From Mariniradius saccharolyticus AK6 (GTDB lineage Bacteria; Bacteroidota; Bacteroidia; Cytophagales; Cyclobacteriaceae), in NCBI RefSeq assembly GCF_000330725.2, contig NZ_AMZY02000011.1, positions 205,780-269,779 on the forward strand: DNA of 64,000 nucleotides. The letters run 5' to 3'. Of this stretch, positions 36,838 to 44,956 are shown piece after piece. The notes beneath the pieces are model-generated. The model was not told the DNA's origin. It made no database searches and saw only the letters and a program-made list of their open reading frames with translations. The position numbers were made by a program, and so were the translations under genes. Position 1 is the stretch's first letter; each line of letters begins with the position of its first letter.

Positions 36838-36877
36838 TGCATGCATAACTTTTTTTCAAAATAGTATGCATGCATAC
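36838..36877. promoter_or_regulatory. Palindromic operator candidate upstream of the MarR gene
   Basis: GTATGCATGCATAC (36864-36877) is a perfect 14-bp palindrome. TGCATGCATA (36838-36847) is a partial second copy 16 bp upstream. They lie 37 bp before the MarR start and could be sites for the regulator itself; MarR proteins commonly bind such palindromes near their own promoter. Confidence 0.5.
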
Positions 36878-36914
36878 AATAATTTTTGTAGATTGGCCGT
36901 ATAAAGTGATACCC

Positions 36915-37391
36915 ATGAAGCGCGAAGAAACCGTTGACTATCACATCAAGAGTGCTTGGCATGCCATTTCCAGGATGTACAACCAAAAGGCCGTGATGGA
37001 GGACTTCACCACATCTATTGGTTTTGTACTGATCAATATCAACTCGAAAGAGGGGACGCCCGCCACCAAAATTGCGCCGCTGATGGGCCTGGAAGCAAGG
37101 AGTCTCACCAGAATGCTCAAGAGTATGGAGGAAAAAGGCTTGATCTATCGAGTACCTGACCCGATCGATAAGCGGTCCGTGCGCATTTTTTTGACTCCCG
37201 AAGGAAAAAGAAAGAAAGAAATCTCGGTGCAAACCATCAAGGAGTTTAACCTCATGGTCCGCGAATTGGTCAGTGAGGAGGATTTGCAGACCTTCTTCTC
37301 CGTGTTCCAAAAAATCAACCAAGTCATAGAAAACCTTCAAACAGATACAGTAAACCCACTTCAGTACAACGATCCGCTGTACGAAGTCTAA
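36915..37391 (+). CDS. MarR-family transcriptional regulator
   Basis: A 158-residue winged-helix protein. The recognition region reads TKIAPLMGLEARSLTRMLKSMEEKGLIYRVPDP, and DKRSVRIFLTPEGK is the wing. The ATG at 36915 is preferred to an in-frame upstream start that would place 15 unrelated residues over the operator region. It lies 17 bp before the fadN-type gene and probably controls this operon, sensing a fatty acyl-CoA or related ligand; that ligand is inference. Confidence 0.9.
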   Translation: MKREETVDYHIKSAWHAISRMYNQKAVMEDFTTSIGFVLININSKEGTPATKIAPLMGLEARSLTRMLKSMEEKGLIYRVPDPIDKRSVRIFLTPEGKRKKEISVQTIKEFNLMVRELVSEEDLQTFFSVFQKINQVIENLQTDTVNPLQYNDPLYEV

Positions 37392-37408
37392 ACATCCAGT
37401 CAATTTTT

Positions 37409-39814
37409 ATGAAAAAAACCATTCAAAAAGTAGCAATCCTCGGTTCGGGAGTGATGGGTTCGAGAATCGCCTGCCACTTTGCCAACATCGGCGTGCAGGT
37501 ACTCCTGCTTGACATCGTCCCTGCCGAACCCAACGAGGAGGAAAAGAAGAAAGGCCTGACAACCGCGGACAAGGCGGTCCGGAACCGATTGGTCAATGCC
37601 GCGCTTGACAACACACTGAAAGCCAAACCGGCTTCCCTCTACGATGCTTCTTATGTGTCAAGGATCAGTACGGGCAACTTTGATGACGACTTGGCAAAAA
37701 TCAAGGATTATGATTGGGTCATCGAAGTAGTGGTCGAACGGCTCGATATCAAAAAAACCCTTTTTGACAAAGTGGAGAAATTTCGCAAGCCGGGTACACT
37801 CATCACTTCCAACACCTCCGGTATCCCGATGCATCTGATGTGTGAAGGAAGGTCGGAGGATTTTCAGGCAAACTTCGCCGGGACACACTTTTTCAACCCG
37901 CCACGGTATTTGAGACTACTTGAAATCATCCCCGGTCCAAAGACCAATCCGGAGGTAATCGACTTCTTGATGGATTATGGGGATCGCTTTCTCGGAAAGG
38001 AAACCGTGCTTTGCAAAGACACCCCGGCGTTTATCGCCAACCGAATCGGTGTGTACGCAATCATCTCTGGCATGCATGCGATTGAAAAAATGGGCATGAG
38101 TGTTTCCGAAGTTGACAAGCTTACGGGTACGGTCATCGGACGCGCCAAGTCCGCGACCTTCAGGACCATGGACGTAGTGGGCTTGGATACCACGGTGAAT
38201 GTTGCCAACAACCTGTACAAAGCCTTGGCCCATGATGAATCCCGGGACAAATTCCAGTTGCCCAACATTGTCAAAGTCCTCTATGAAAACAAATGGTGGG
38301 GAGACAAGACCGGTCAGGGATATTTCAAGATGATCCGCCACAAGGACGGCAGTAAGGAACTGAAAGAGCTTGACCTCAAGACCTTTGAATATAAACCCGA
38401 AGAAAAACCCAAATTCAAAGCCCTCGAAGCATCTAAGGAAATCGACGACCTCAAAAAACGCATCAAGTTTTTGGTCAATTTCGACGACCGCGCAGGTGAA
38501 TTTTACAGGGCTTCTTTTTATGATCTGTTCAAATATTGCTCCCACAGGATTCCTGAGATTTCCGATGAGTTGTACCGCATCGACCAGGCCGTATCTGCGG
38601 GTTTTGGTTGGGAACTCGGTCCGTTTGAAACCTGGGATATCCTAGGCGTTCGGGATACCGTCGCAAAAATGGAAGCCGCGGGCGAAAAAGCCGCCCCATG
38701 GGTACACGAAATGTTGGTTGCGGGAAAAGACAGCTTTTACACCGTCGAAAACGGACAACGCAAGTACTATGACATTCCAAGCAAATCGTATTTGCCGATC
38801 CCCGGTACGGAAGCCTTTATCCTGTTGGATACCCTGAAAGCAGGCAACAAGAAGGTCTGGGGAAATGCCGGTTCCACGATTTACGACTTGGGCGATGATG
38901 TGTTGGGTTTGGAATTCCATACCAAAATGAATTCCCTCGGACAGGAAGTCCTAGAAGGCATCAACACCGCCATCAGTATGGCCGAAAAATCCTACAAAGG
39001 ATTGGTCATTGGCAATGAAGGCGGCAACTTCTCAGCCGGTGCCAACTTGGCGATGCTCTTCATGTTTGCCGGTGACCAGGAATTTGATGAAATCAACCTG
39101 ATGATCGCTGCATTCCAAAATACCATGATGCGTGCCCGCTACTCCGCAGTGCCTGTGGTGGTCGCACCACACAATATGGCTTTGGGCGGTGGCTGTGAAC
39201 TCTCGCTGCATGCAGATGCTGTGCAGGCGCATGCCGAATTGTACATGGGCTTGGTGGAGTTTGGCGTTGGATTGATACCAGCTGGCGGTGGTACCAAGGA
39301 AATGACCTTGCGCTTCAGCAACGAATCCAAAGCGGGTGACGTCGAGCTCAACCGCCTTCAGGAATACTTCATGAACATTGCGACTGCAAAAGTCTCCACC
39401 TCGGCGGCAGAAGCGCGTGGACTTGGGTATTTACAAACCAAAGATAGCATCACACTAAACCGCAAGCGGGTTTTGGCGGATGCAAAGGCAAAAGTACTCG
39501 CCCTTCAGGCTGCAGGCTATACCCAACCCGTACAGCAGACCAATATCAAGGTTTTGGGAAAAACTTCCCTGGCCCTGTTCGAGGCAGGCATCACGGGAAT
39601 GCTGTATGGAAATTATATCTCCGAGCATGATGCAAAAATCGCCCGCAAACTCGGCTGGGTCATGTCAGGCGGAGATTTGTCTTCTCCTACGGAAGTGAGC
39701 GAGCAGTACCTTTTGGACCTCGAGCGCGAAGCATTCCTCAGCTTGACCGGCGAAAAGAAAACGCTCGAGCGGATCCACAGCATCTTGTTCAAGGGAAAAC
39801 CGCTTCGGAATTAA
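37409..39814 (+). CDS. fadN: 3-hydroxyacyl-CoA dehydrogenase / enoyl-CoA hydratase (FadN type)
   Basis: An 801-residue bifunctional enzyme. The N-terminal NAD-binding domain starts at VAILGSGVMGSRIA, with the 3HCDH C-terminal repeats in the middle. The last third is an enoyl-CoA hydratase fold (GNEGGNFSAGANL, LGGGCELSLHAD, VEFGVGLIPAGGG). This order, dehydrogenase first, matches Bacillus FadN rather than E. coli FadB. It carries out the second and third steps of beta-oxidation. It is followed by thiolase and acyl-CoA dehydrogenase genes, the fadN-fadA-fadE order, here interrupted by the gene at 39906. Confidence 0.93.
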   Translation: MKKTIQKVAILGSGVMGSRIACHFANIGVQVLLLDIVPAEPNEEEKKKGLTTADKAVRNRLVNAALDNTLKAKPASLYDASYVSRISTGNFDDDLAKIKDYDWVIEVVVERLDIKKTLFDKVEKFRKPGTLITSNTSGIPMHLMCEGRSEDFQANFAGTHFFNPPRYLRLLEIIPGPKTNPEVIDFLMDYGDRFLGKETVLCKDTPAFIANRIGVYAIISGMHAIEKMGMSVSEVDKLTGTVIGRAKSATFRTMDVVGLDTTVNVANNLYKALAHDESRDKFQLPNIVKVLYENKWWGDKTGQGYFKMIRHKDGSKELKELDLKTFEYKPEEKPKFKALEASKEIDDLKKRIKFLVNFDDRAGEFYRASFYDLFKYCSHRIPEISDELYRIDQAVSAGFGWELGPFETWDILGVRDTVAKMEAAGEKAAPWVHEMLVAGKDSFYTVENGQRKYYDIPSKSYLPIPGTEAFILLDTLKAGNKKVWGNAGSTIYDLGDDVLGLEFHTKMNSLGQEVLEGINTAISMAEKSYKGLVIGNEGGNFSAGANLAMLFMFAGDQEFDEINLMIAAFQNTMMRARYSAVPVVVAPHNMALGGGCELSLHADAVQAHAELYMGLVEFGVGLIPAGGGTKEMTLRFSNESKAGDVELNRLQEYFMNIATAKVSTSAAEARGLGYLQTKDSITLNRKRVLADAKAKVLALQAAGYTQPVQQTNIKVLGKTSLALFEAGITGMLYGNYISEHDAKIARKLGWVMSGGDLSSPTEVSEQYLLDLEREAFLSLTGEKKTLERIHSILFKGKPLRN

Positions 39815-39825
39815 GAGGCGAGAAG

Positions 39826-40350
39826 CGAGAAGCGAGAGACGAGAAGGGGGAGACAACAGATTTCGAATACTTTGAAGTAAATCCAACATTTAATCAAATC
39901 CAGAAATGAAACTTAGACATAATTTCAAAAACTTGATGGTATGGAATAAGGCGGTTGATATGGCTGTTAAGGTTTATCAAATCACGTCCAAATTTCCAAA
40001 CGAAGAAAAATTTGGAATGACTTCGCAAATGCGGCGTTCTTCTGTTTCTATTCCTTCCAATATCGCAGAAGGCACAGCCAGGAATTCTTCAAAAGCATTT
40101 ACAAACAGTTTGGATATAAGCCTTGGAGAGAGTTTTGAGCTTGAAACCCAAACAATAATTGCTAGAAGAGTTGGGCTACTAACGCAAGATGATTTCGAAT
40201 CCATCAATCATGATATCGATGAAATTCAAAAGATGATCATTGGATTCAAATCAACGGTAGAGCAAAATCCTTACTAACTATCGTGTTGTCACCGCAAGGT
40301 ATCACTGATGCTCTCTCTATCGGGTCTCGTTTCTAAACTCTCGCTTCTCG
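39826..40350. repeat. Perfect 13-bp inverted repeats flanking the four-helix gene
   Basis: CGAGAAGCGAGAG (39826-39838) and its complement CTCTCGCTTCTCG (40338-40350) bracket the gene at 39906-40277. Degenerate copies of the same GAGAAGC words continue on both sides (39813-39853 and 40312-40353). A further, T/C-rich variant with TCTTGTTTCTTG lies after the thiolase gene at 41584-41645. This suggests an inserted unit within the fad operon. Confidence 0.65.
39906..40277 (+). CDS. Four-helix-bundle protein (S23 / IVS-encoded family)
   Basis: A 123-residue helical protein with the family pattern NLMVWNKAVDMAVKVYQIT, MTSQMRRSSVSIPSNIAEG and SFELETQTIIARRVG. Members are encoded in 23S rRNA intervening sequences and also occur as free genes in Bacteroidota; the fold is shared with accessory proteins of diversity-generating retroelements. 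No reverse transcriptase or rRNA is nearby. It lies in the gap between fadN and the thiolase gene, flanked by inverted repeats, so it is likely a later insertion. Confidence 0.9.
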   Translation: MKLRHNFKNLMVWNKAVDMAVKVYQITSKFPNEEKFGMTSQMRRSSVSIPSNIAEGTARNSSKAFTNSLDISLGESFELETQTIIARRVGLLTQDDFESINHDIDEIQKMIIGFKSTVEQNPY

Positions 40351-40407
40351 ATTCATTAACCAAAACGCTTATTTCAAGAATTAACATAACCCTAATCACA
40401 AACTTCC

Positions 40408-41583
40408 ATGGAAGCATACATTGTAAACGGATATAGATCAGCGGTAGGAAAAGCCAAGAAAGGCGGATTCCGATTTTACCGCCCCGATGATTTGGCAGCA
40501 GATGTGATCAAACACCTCGTCGCCAATACACCCGGACTTGAAAACAAAATGGTCGATGACCTCATCGTCGGCAATGCGGTACCCGAAGCCGAACAAGGCA
40601 TGCAAATGGGTCGCATGATTTCCCTGCTGGCACTCGGAAAGGATGTCCCCGGTTTCATCATTAACCGCTACTGTGGTTCCGGTCTTGAGGCCATCGCCCT
40701 CGCTGTCGGCAAAATCAAAGCGGGAATGGCAGATTGCATCATTGCAGGGGGAACAGAATCCATGTCCCTACTGCCCATGATGGGCTACAAAACAGCACTT
40801 AATTGGAAAATAGCCTCGCAAACGCCCGACTACTACCTCAGCATGGGCTTGACGGCGGAGGAACTTTCCAAGGATTATGACATCAGTCGCGAGCAGGCGG
40901 ACGAGTTCTCTGTGCGTTCGCATGACCGCGCCTTGGCTGCTATCCAGGCCGGAAAATTCAAGTCCGAAATCGTCCCTGTCGAAGTGGAGGAAACATACCT
41001 CGACGACAAAGGAAAACGCAAAACGAGGAAGTTTGTCGTGGACACGGACGAAGGACCCCGTGCGGGCACATCACTCGAAGGTCTCGCCAGCCTAAAGCCA
41101 GCTTTCAAAATGAACGGCAAAGTGACCGCGGGTAATTCCTCGCAGACTTCGGATGGGGCAGCTTTCGTTGTTGTGATGTCCGAGCGCTTGGTAAAGCAAC
41201 TCAATTTGGAGCCGATCGCACGCATGATGTCCTATTCCGTCGCTGGTGTAGAACCACGCATCATGGGTATCGGTCCGAAAGAAGCCGTGCCAAAAGCATT
41301 GAAGCAGGCGGGACTTACCCTGGACAAGATCGACCTGATAGAATTGAATGAAGCCTTCGCTGCACAGGCACTTGCCGTGATCAAATCCCTCGACATGGAT
41401 ATCGACAAAGTCAATGTCAACGGGGGAGCCGTCGCGCTCGGACATCCACTCGGTTGTACCGGTGCCAAGCTTTCCGTCCAACTCTTCAACGAACTCCGCA
41501 GACAAAACAAAAAGTACGGCATGGTCACAGCCTGCGTCGGCGGCGGCCAAGGAGTGGCGGGGGTGTTTGAATTGCTGAAATAG
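40408..41583 (+). CDS. fadA: Acetyl-CoA C-acyltransferase (3-ketoacyl-CoA thiolase)
   Basis: A 391-residue thiolase. The nucleophilic Cys is in NRYCGSGLEA near residue 89. NEAFAAQALAV and GHPLGCTGAK carry the base His, and CVGGGQGVAGVFE at the C terminus holds the second active-site Cys. It completes beta-oxidation by cleaving 3-ketoacyl-CoA. It lies between fadN and the acyl-CoA dehydrogenase, as in the Bacillus fadNAE operon. Confidence 0.94.
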   Translation: MEAYIVNGYRSAVGKAKKGGFRFYRPDDLAADVIKHLVANTPGLENKMVDDLIVGNAVPEAEQGMQMGRMISLLALGKDVPGFIINRYCGSGLEAIALAVGKIKAGMADCIIAGGTESMSLLPMMGYKTALNWKIASQTPDYYLSMGLTAEELSKDYDISREQADEFSVRSHDRALAAIQAGKFKSEIVPVEVEETYLDDKGKRKTRKFVVDTDEGPRAGTSLEGLASLKPAFKMNGKVTAGNSSQTSDGAAFVVVMSERLVKQLNLEPIARMMSYSVAGVEPRIMGIGPKEAVPKALKQAGLTLDKIDLIELNEAFAAQALAVIKSLDMDIDKVNVNGGAVALGHPLGCTGAKLSVQLFNELRRQNKKYGMVTACVGGGQGVAGVFELLK

Positions 41584-41645
41584 AACCAAGAAACAAGAGT
41601 CAAGAACCAAGACTGTCTTGTTTCTTGCATCTTGGCTCTTGCCTC
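41584..41645. repeat. Degenerate CAAGAAACAAGA inverted repeats
   Basis: Words such as CAAGAAACAAGAGTCAAGAA are followed by complementary TCTTGTTTCTTG and CTTGGCTCTTG, forming an imperfect hairpin between the thiolase and dehydrogenase genes. It resembles the repeats around the four-helix gene in style. A terminator is unlikely because the genes on both sides belong to one pathway. Confidence 0.5.
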
Positions 41646-41674
41646 CCTTTAGAAAAACATAAAAATTCATCCAT

Positions 41675-43474
41675 ATGAGTCAATTAACAAAATCCTCCAT
41701 CAACGGCGGTGAGTTCCTGATCAAGGAAACGGACGCCCAAGACATCTTCATCTTTGAAGAGTTCAACGAAGAGCAAAAAATGATGGCCCAGGCCTGTCAG
41801 GACTTTGTCGATACCGAAATCCATACCAGGATCGAAGAAATCGACAGCATGAAGCATCCTGAGCTCGTGCCTTCCATTTTCAAAAAAGCGGGCGAGCTTG
41901 GCCTTTTGGGTATTTCGGTGCCGGAAGCTTACGGTGGCCTCGGCATGAGTTTCAATACCTCCATGCTGATAGCCGATATCGTAGGCGCTGCGGGCTCGTT
42001 TTCCACCACCTATGGTGCGCATACCGGAATCGGCACTTTGCCTATTTTGTACTATGGCAATGAGGACCAAAAGTCCAAATACCTTCCCAAGCTAGCCACG
42101 GGCGAATGGGCAGCCTGCTACTGCTTGACCGAACCCGATGCCGGCTCCGACGCCAACAGCGGCAAGACCAAAGCAGTCCTCAGCGCCGATGGCAAGCACT
42201 ACATCATCAACGGCCAAAAGATGTGGATATCCAATGCAGGTTTTGCGGATCTATTCATCGTCTTTGCCAAAATCGACGACGACAAAAACCTCTCCGCCTT
42301 TATCGTCGAGAAAACCTTCGGCGGCATCACCATGAACGAGGAGGAAAAGAAACTCGGCATCAAGGGTTCGTCCACACGCCAGGTATTCTTCAACGACTGC
42401 AAAGTTCCCGTCGAAAACCTCCTTTCCGATCGTGGCAATGGCTTCAAGATCGCAGTCAACATCCTCAATATCGGACGCATCAAGTTGGGTGCAGGCGTGT
42501 TGGGTGGCTGTAGGACGGTAGCTTCGCATGCCATCAAGTATTCGACCGAAAGGAAGCAGTTCGGCGTATCCATCAATACCTTTGGCGCCATCAAGCAGAA
42601 GCTTGCCGAAATGGCCATCCGTACCTATGCCTGCGAGTCACTTTGCTACCGCGCAGGACAGGATATCGAGGATAGGATGCAGGCCTTGGCCGCGGAGGGA
42701 ATGCCTGATGCTGAAGCCAAATTGAAAGCATTGGAGCAGTTTGCCATCGAAGCGGCTATCGCCAAGGTGCACGGTTCGGAAGTGTTGGATTATGTGGTTG
42801 ACCAAGGCGTGCAGATATACGGTGGCATGGGCTATTCTGCCGATGCACCGATGGAGCGTGCCTACCGTGATGCCCGTATTTCCCGAATCTACGAAGGTAC
42901 CAACGAGATCAACCGCATGCTGATGGTAGGTATGCTGCTGAAGCGCGCGATGAAGGGAGAAATCGCCCTCTTCGAACCTGCGATGGCTGTCGCCAATGAA
43001 CTGACTTCGGTGCCGAGCTTTGAGAGCATCGATACTTCGGAATTGTTTGCAGCAGAGATGGACGTCATCAAAAAGCTCAAAAAAGTATTCCTCATGGTCG
43101 GCGGCAAGGCAGCCATGGCCCTCGCCGACAAAATCGAATCCGAGCAGGAAGTGATGATGAACCTGGCCGACATCATGATCGAGATCTACGCTGCGGAGTC
43201 CGCGATCTTGCGCACACAGAAGTTGGTGTCCCAAAGGGGCGAAGAAGCCGCGGCGCACCAGATTGCGATGTCCAAGGTCTATCTCTTCGAGGCGGTCGGC
43301 AAGATCGAGCAATCGGCCAAGGAAGCCATTGGCGCATTTGCCAAAGGCGATGAGCAGAAGGTCATGCTGATGGGATTGAAGCGCTTCACAAAGTCGGAGA
43401 TCCTCAATACCAAGGAACTCCGAAGACAGGTCGCCGATTATATGATCGAAAAAGGCAAGTATCCCTTTTCCTAA
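41675..43474 (+). CDS. fadE: Acyl-CoA dehydrogenase
   Basis: A 599-residue flavoenzyme. Family signatures are WAACYCLTEPDAGSDANS near residue 147, KMWISNAGFADLF, FNDCKVPVENLL and YGGMGYSADAPMERAYRDARI near residue 385 (catalytic base region). The long C terminus is typical of the FadE/VLCAD-like branch. It carries out the first step of beta-oxidation. A strong terminator follows 2 bp after the stop, closing the operon. Confidence 0.95.
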   Translation: MSQLTKSSINGGEFLIKETDAQDIFIFEEFNEEQKMMAQACQDFVDTEIHTRIEEIDSMKHPELVPSIFKKAGELGLLGISVPEAYGGLGMSFNTSMLIADIVGAAGSFSTTYGAHTGIGTLPILYYGNEDQKSKYLPKLATGEWAACYCLTEPDAGSDANSGKTKAVLSADGKHYIINGQKMWISNAGFADLFIVFAKIDDDKNLSAFIVEKTFGGITMNEEEKKLGIKGSSTRQVFFNDCKVPVENLLSDRGNGFKIAVNILNIGRIKLGAGVLGGCRTVASHAIKYSTERKQFGVSINTFGAIKQKLAEMAIRTYACESLCYRAGQDIEDRMQALAAEGMPDAEAKLKALEQFAIEAAIAKVHGSEVLDYVVDQGVQIYGGMGYSADAPMERAYRDARISRIYEGTNEINRMLMVGMLLKRAMKGEIALFEPAMAVANELTSVPSFESIDTSELFAAEMDVIKKLKKVFLMVGGKAAMALADKIESEQEVMMNLADIMIEIYAAESAILRTQKLVSQRGEEAAAHQIAMSKVYLFEAVGKIEQSAKEAIGAFAKGDEQKVMLMGLKRFTKSEILNTKELRRQVADYMIEKGKYPFS

Positions 43475-43475
43475 C

Positions 43476-43514
43476 GACCTTTGAGGTTTTTTGGAACCTC
43501 GAAGGTCTTATTTT
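43476..43514 (+). terminator. Terminator of the fad operon
   Basis: GACCTTTGAGGTT (43476-43488) pairs with AACCTCGAAGGTC (43495-43507) with one mismatch and a 6-nt loop, followed by TTATTTT. It starts immediately after the stop codon of fadE. Confidence 0.8.
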
Positions 43515-43550
43515 CCACGAGAGCACGAAGACACAAGGAAAATTTGGATA

Positions 43551-43712
43551 AAGAAAAGCCCCTGAGCAATCGGGGGCTTTTTTATTGTACGCCGGTGTTT
43601 GGTTCCAAAGATCCACACCTATATCACCACCAAGGGATTTGACCAAAAAATGGCCAAGCGACGAATTGGAGGTTTAACTAAACATTCTTACTTTTAAGAT
43701 AATTGAAATATA
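43551..43712 (+). repeat. 160-bp repeat, copy A, with terminator hairpin
   Basis: AAAAGCCCC (43554-43562) and GGGGCTTTT (43573-43581) form a strong hairpin followed by TTT. The remaining 130 bp (GTTTGGTTCCAAAGATC, TATCACCACCA, GGGATTTGAC, AATTGGAGGTT, CTTACTTTTAAG) match copy B at 44710-44872 with scattered changes. Both copies end at or next to an AAC triplet and are followed at once by an imperfect palindrome. Confidence 0.8.
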
Positions 43713-43715
43713 TCC

Positions 43716-43788
43716 GCAACTGTTGCTCTATGTATTCCATATAGCATACATAGAGCAATGATTGCGTGAATTAACTTGTTATAGGGCA
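43716..43788 (+). other. attC-like palindrome preceding cassette 1
   Basis: CGCAAC (43715-43720) leads into TTGCTCTATGTAT (43723-43735) and its perfect complement ATACATAGAGCAA (43746-43758); CGCAA also pairs with TTGCG (43762-43766), giving a stem with an internal loop. The unit is closed by GTTATAGGGCA at 43778-43788. This AAC...palindrome...GTT order is that of integron recombination sites. No complementary box for GTTATAGGGC was found at the far end of cassette 1. Confidence 0.45.
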
Positions 43789-43803
43789 TTTTGTAAGGAC
43801 ACT

Positions 43804-44352
43804 ATGAGCTTTGGAAAAGGTATACTGACCATTTTAATAATCTCTACAGGTATTATTTCATGCGGACAGACAAATAACAGAGGGCAAGTTAAAATTAACA
43901 TCGACAAGATTCTAGAAATTGAGGACGAGACGGCAGCCATTATCGAACTCGACACAAGATTAAATGAGATTTCTGAATATGGAGAAAAAATTGAAAGGCT
44001 TAATGAATCACAAAAGACCGTCTTATTTGTGGAGAACTTGGAGAGAGAAATTAATAATGGTGGATTTAATCAATTCTTTTTTAATTCAAGCGGAGACTTC
44101 ACACATGAGACAGTTAAAGCACTTAAGGCAATCAAAGCATTTAAGACCGCAGACATAGTAACAAAATCAATTTCAGTTTGGCCAAACCAAATCGTGCCAA
44201 AGGACAGAGATAAGAGGCAAGATATTCTTGAGCAAATAGAAACGCGGGCAAATCCGATTTGGAATGAATGTGACGAAGAATTCTATAAGTACGAGGACAA
44301 TATTGTAATTCTTCTGTTGGAATACGTGAAATCAAATAAATCAGACTTTTAA
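43804..44352 (+). CDS. Lipoprotein with DMP19 (DUF4375) domain
   Basis: A 182-residue protein. The ATG at 43804 gives a signal peptide with lipobox GIISC and is preferred; an in-frame TTG 14 codons upstream lies inside the palindrome before the cassette boundary. The domain is recognised by LEREINNGGFNQFFFNSSGDF and EEFYKYEDNIVILLLEYV, typical of DMP19 domains of unknown function. It is followed after 1 bp by a 46-residue gene. It is the first gene of the cassette-like region. Confidence 0.82.
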   Translation: MSFGKGILTILIISTGIISCGQTNNRGQVKINIDKILEIEDETAAIIELDTRLNEISEYGEKIERLNESQKTVLFVENLEREINNGGFNQFFFNSSGDFTHETVKALKAIKAFKTADIVTKSISVWPNQIVPKDRDKRQDILEQIETRANPIWNECDEEFYKYEDNIVILLLEYVKSNKSDF

Positions 44353-44353
44353 A

Positions 44354-44494
44354 ATGTCACAAAAAAGAAAGGGACAGTTGACAACTTCTCCAGAATGGGC
44401 GAAACATTTAAGGAAATATTTGAAACGACACTTTTGGAAAAGAGAGAGACTCGCGGAAAAAAGGGTAATTGAAATAGAGTTAAAAAACAAGTGA
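44354..44494 (+). CDS. Very small basic protein (46 aa)
   Basis: Reads MSQKRKGQLTTSPEWAKHL and RKYLKRHFWKRERLAEKR. The pattern Q-L/M-T-x-x-P-E-W-x-K-H-L-R-K, then F-W-K-x-E-R-x-A-E-K, recurs in tiny Bacteroidota proteins of unknown function that I recall from other genomes. It starts one base after the stop of the DMP19 lipoprotein gene, so the two are probably cotranslated. It lies below the usual length cut-off. Confidence 0.7.
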   Translation: MSQKRKGQLTTSPEWAKHLRKYLKRHFWKRERLAEKRVIEIELKNK

Positions 44495-44709
44495 CCAGGA
44501 ACAAGACGCCCCAAAATCGAGTAAACGGCCGTGCCAAATATCTCTGACGAGGACCGCCACCGCCTGCGGTCAGGCAGGTCTACAACACTGCCGATATCTA
44601 TCTGCATTCAAGTCTTCAGACTTGGGCCATGGCCTGTAGGATTTCAAAATTTCATTCGCAGGAAACGAACCATCCAACTTTCCGAGGGTGCAAGCTTCGG
44701 ACAACGGGA
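44495..44709. other. Degenerate repeat-like stretch, no gene
   Basis: Contains CCTGCGGTCAGGCAGG (44572-44587 region), a partly palindromic word frequent in Bacteroidota intergenic DNA, and AAGTCTTCAGACTT, a perfect palindrome near 44610. A frame reading across it has unlikely composition and is rejected as a gene. It separates the small gene from repeat copy B. Confidence 0.4.
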
Positions 44710-44872
44710 AAGAAAAGCCCCTGAGCAATCGGGGGCTTTTTTATAGTTCGCAGCTGTTTGGTTCCAAAGATCTACACCCATATCACCACCACGGGATTTG
44801 ACTAAAAAAAAGGCTTTTGGACTAATTGGAGGTTGAACTAAAAGTGCTTACTTTTAAGCTAAATGAAAAATA
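44710..44872 (+). repeat. 160-bp repeat, copy B, with terminator hairpin
   Basis: Second copy of 43551-43712, offset 1159 bp, with AAAAGCCCC (44713-44721) and GGGGCTTTT (44732-44740) intact and a T tract behind. It probably ends the transcript of the DMP19 pair. As in copy A, an imperfect palindrome follows directly. Confidence 0.8.
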
Positions 44873-44947
44873 TCAACAATATTGTTGATATCACGCCAAA
44901 ACGGAATGATATCATCAATAGTTGATGATATACAATCGTTGCCAGCC
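44870..44947 (+). other. attC-like palindrome preceding cassette 2
   Basis: ATATCAACAATATTGTTGATAT (44870-44891) is itself palindromic, and so is ATATCATCAA (44909-44918) with TTGATGATAT (44922-44931). The two arms also pair with each other with two mismatches and one bulge around a 15-nt loop. The box GTTGCCAGCC at 44938-44947 closes the site; its exact complement GGCTGGCAAC lies after the gene at 45731-45740. Confidence 0.55.
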
Positions 44948-44956
44948 ATATTTTGA

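Noticed and set aside
44531..44746. 71-codon frame downstream of the 46-residue gene
   Set aside because: It runs across palindromic intergenic words and the terminator of repeat copy B.
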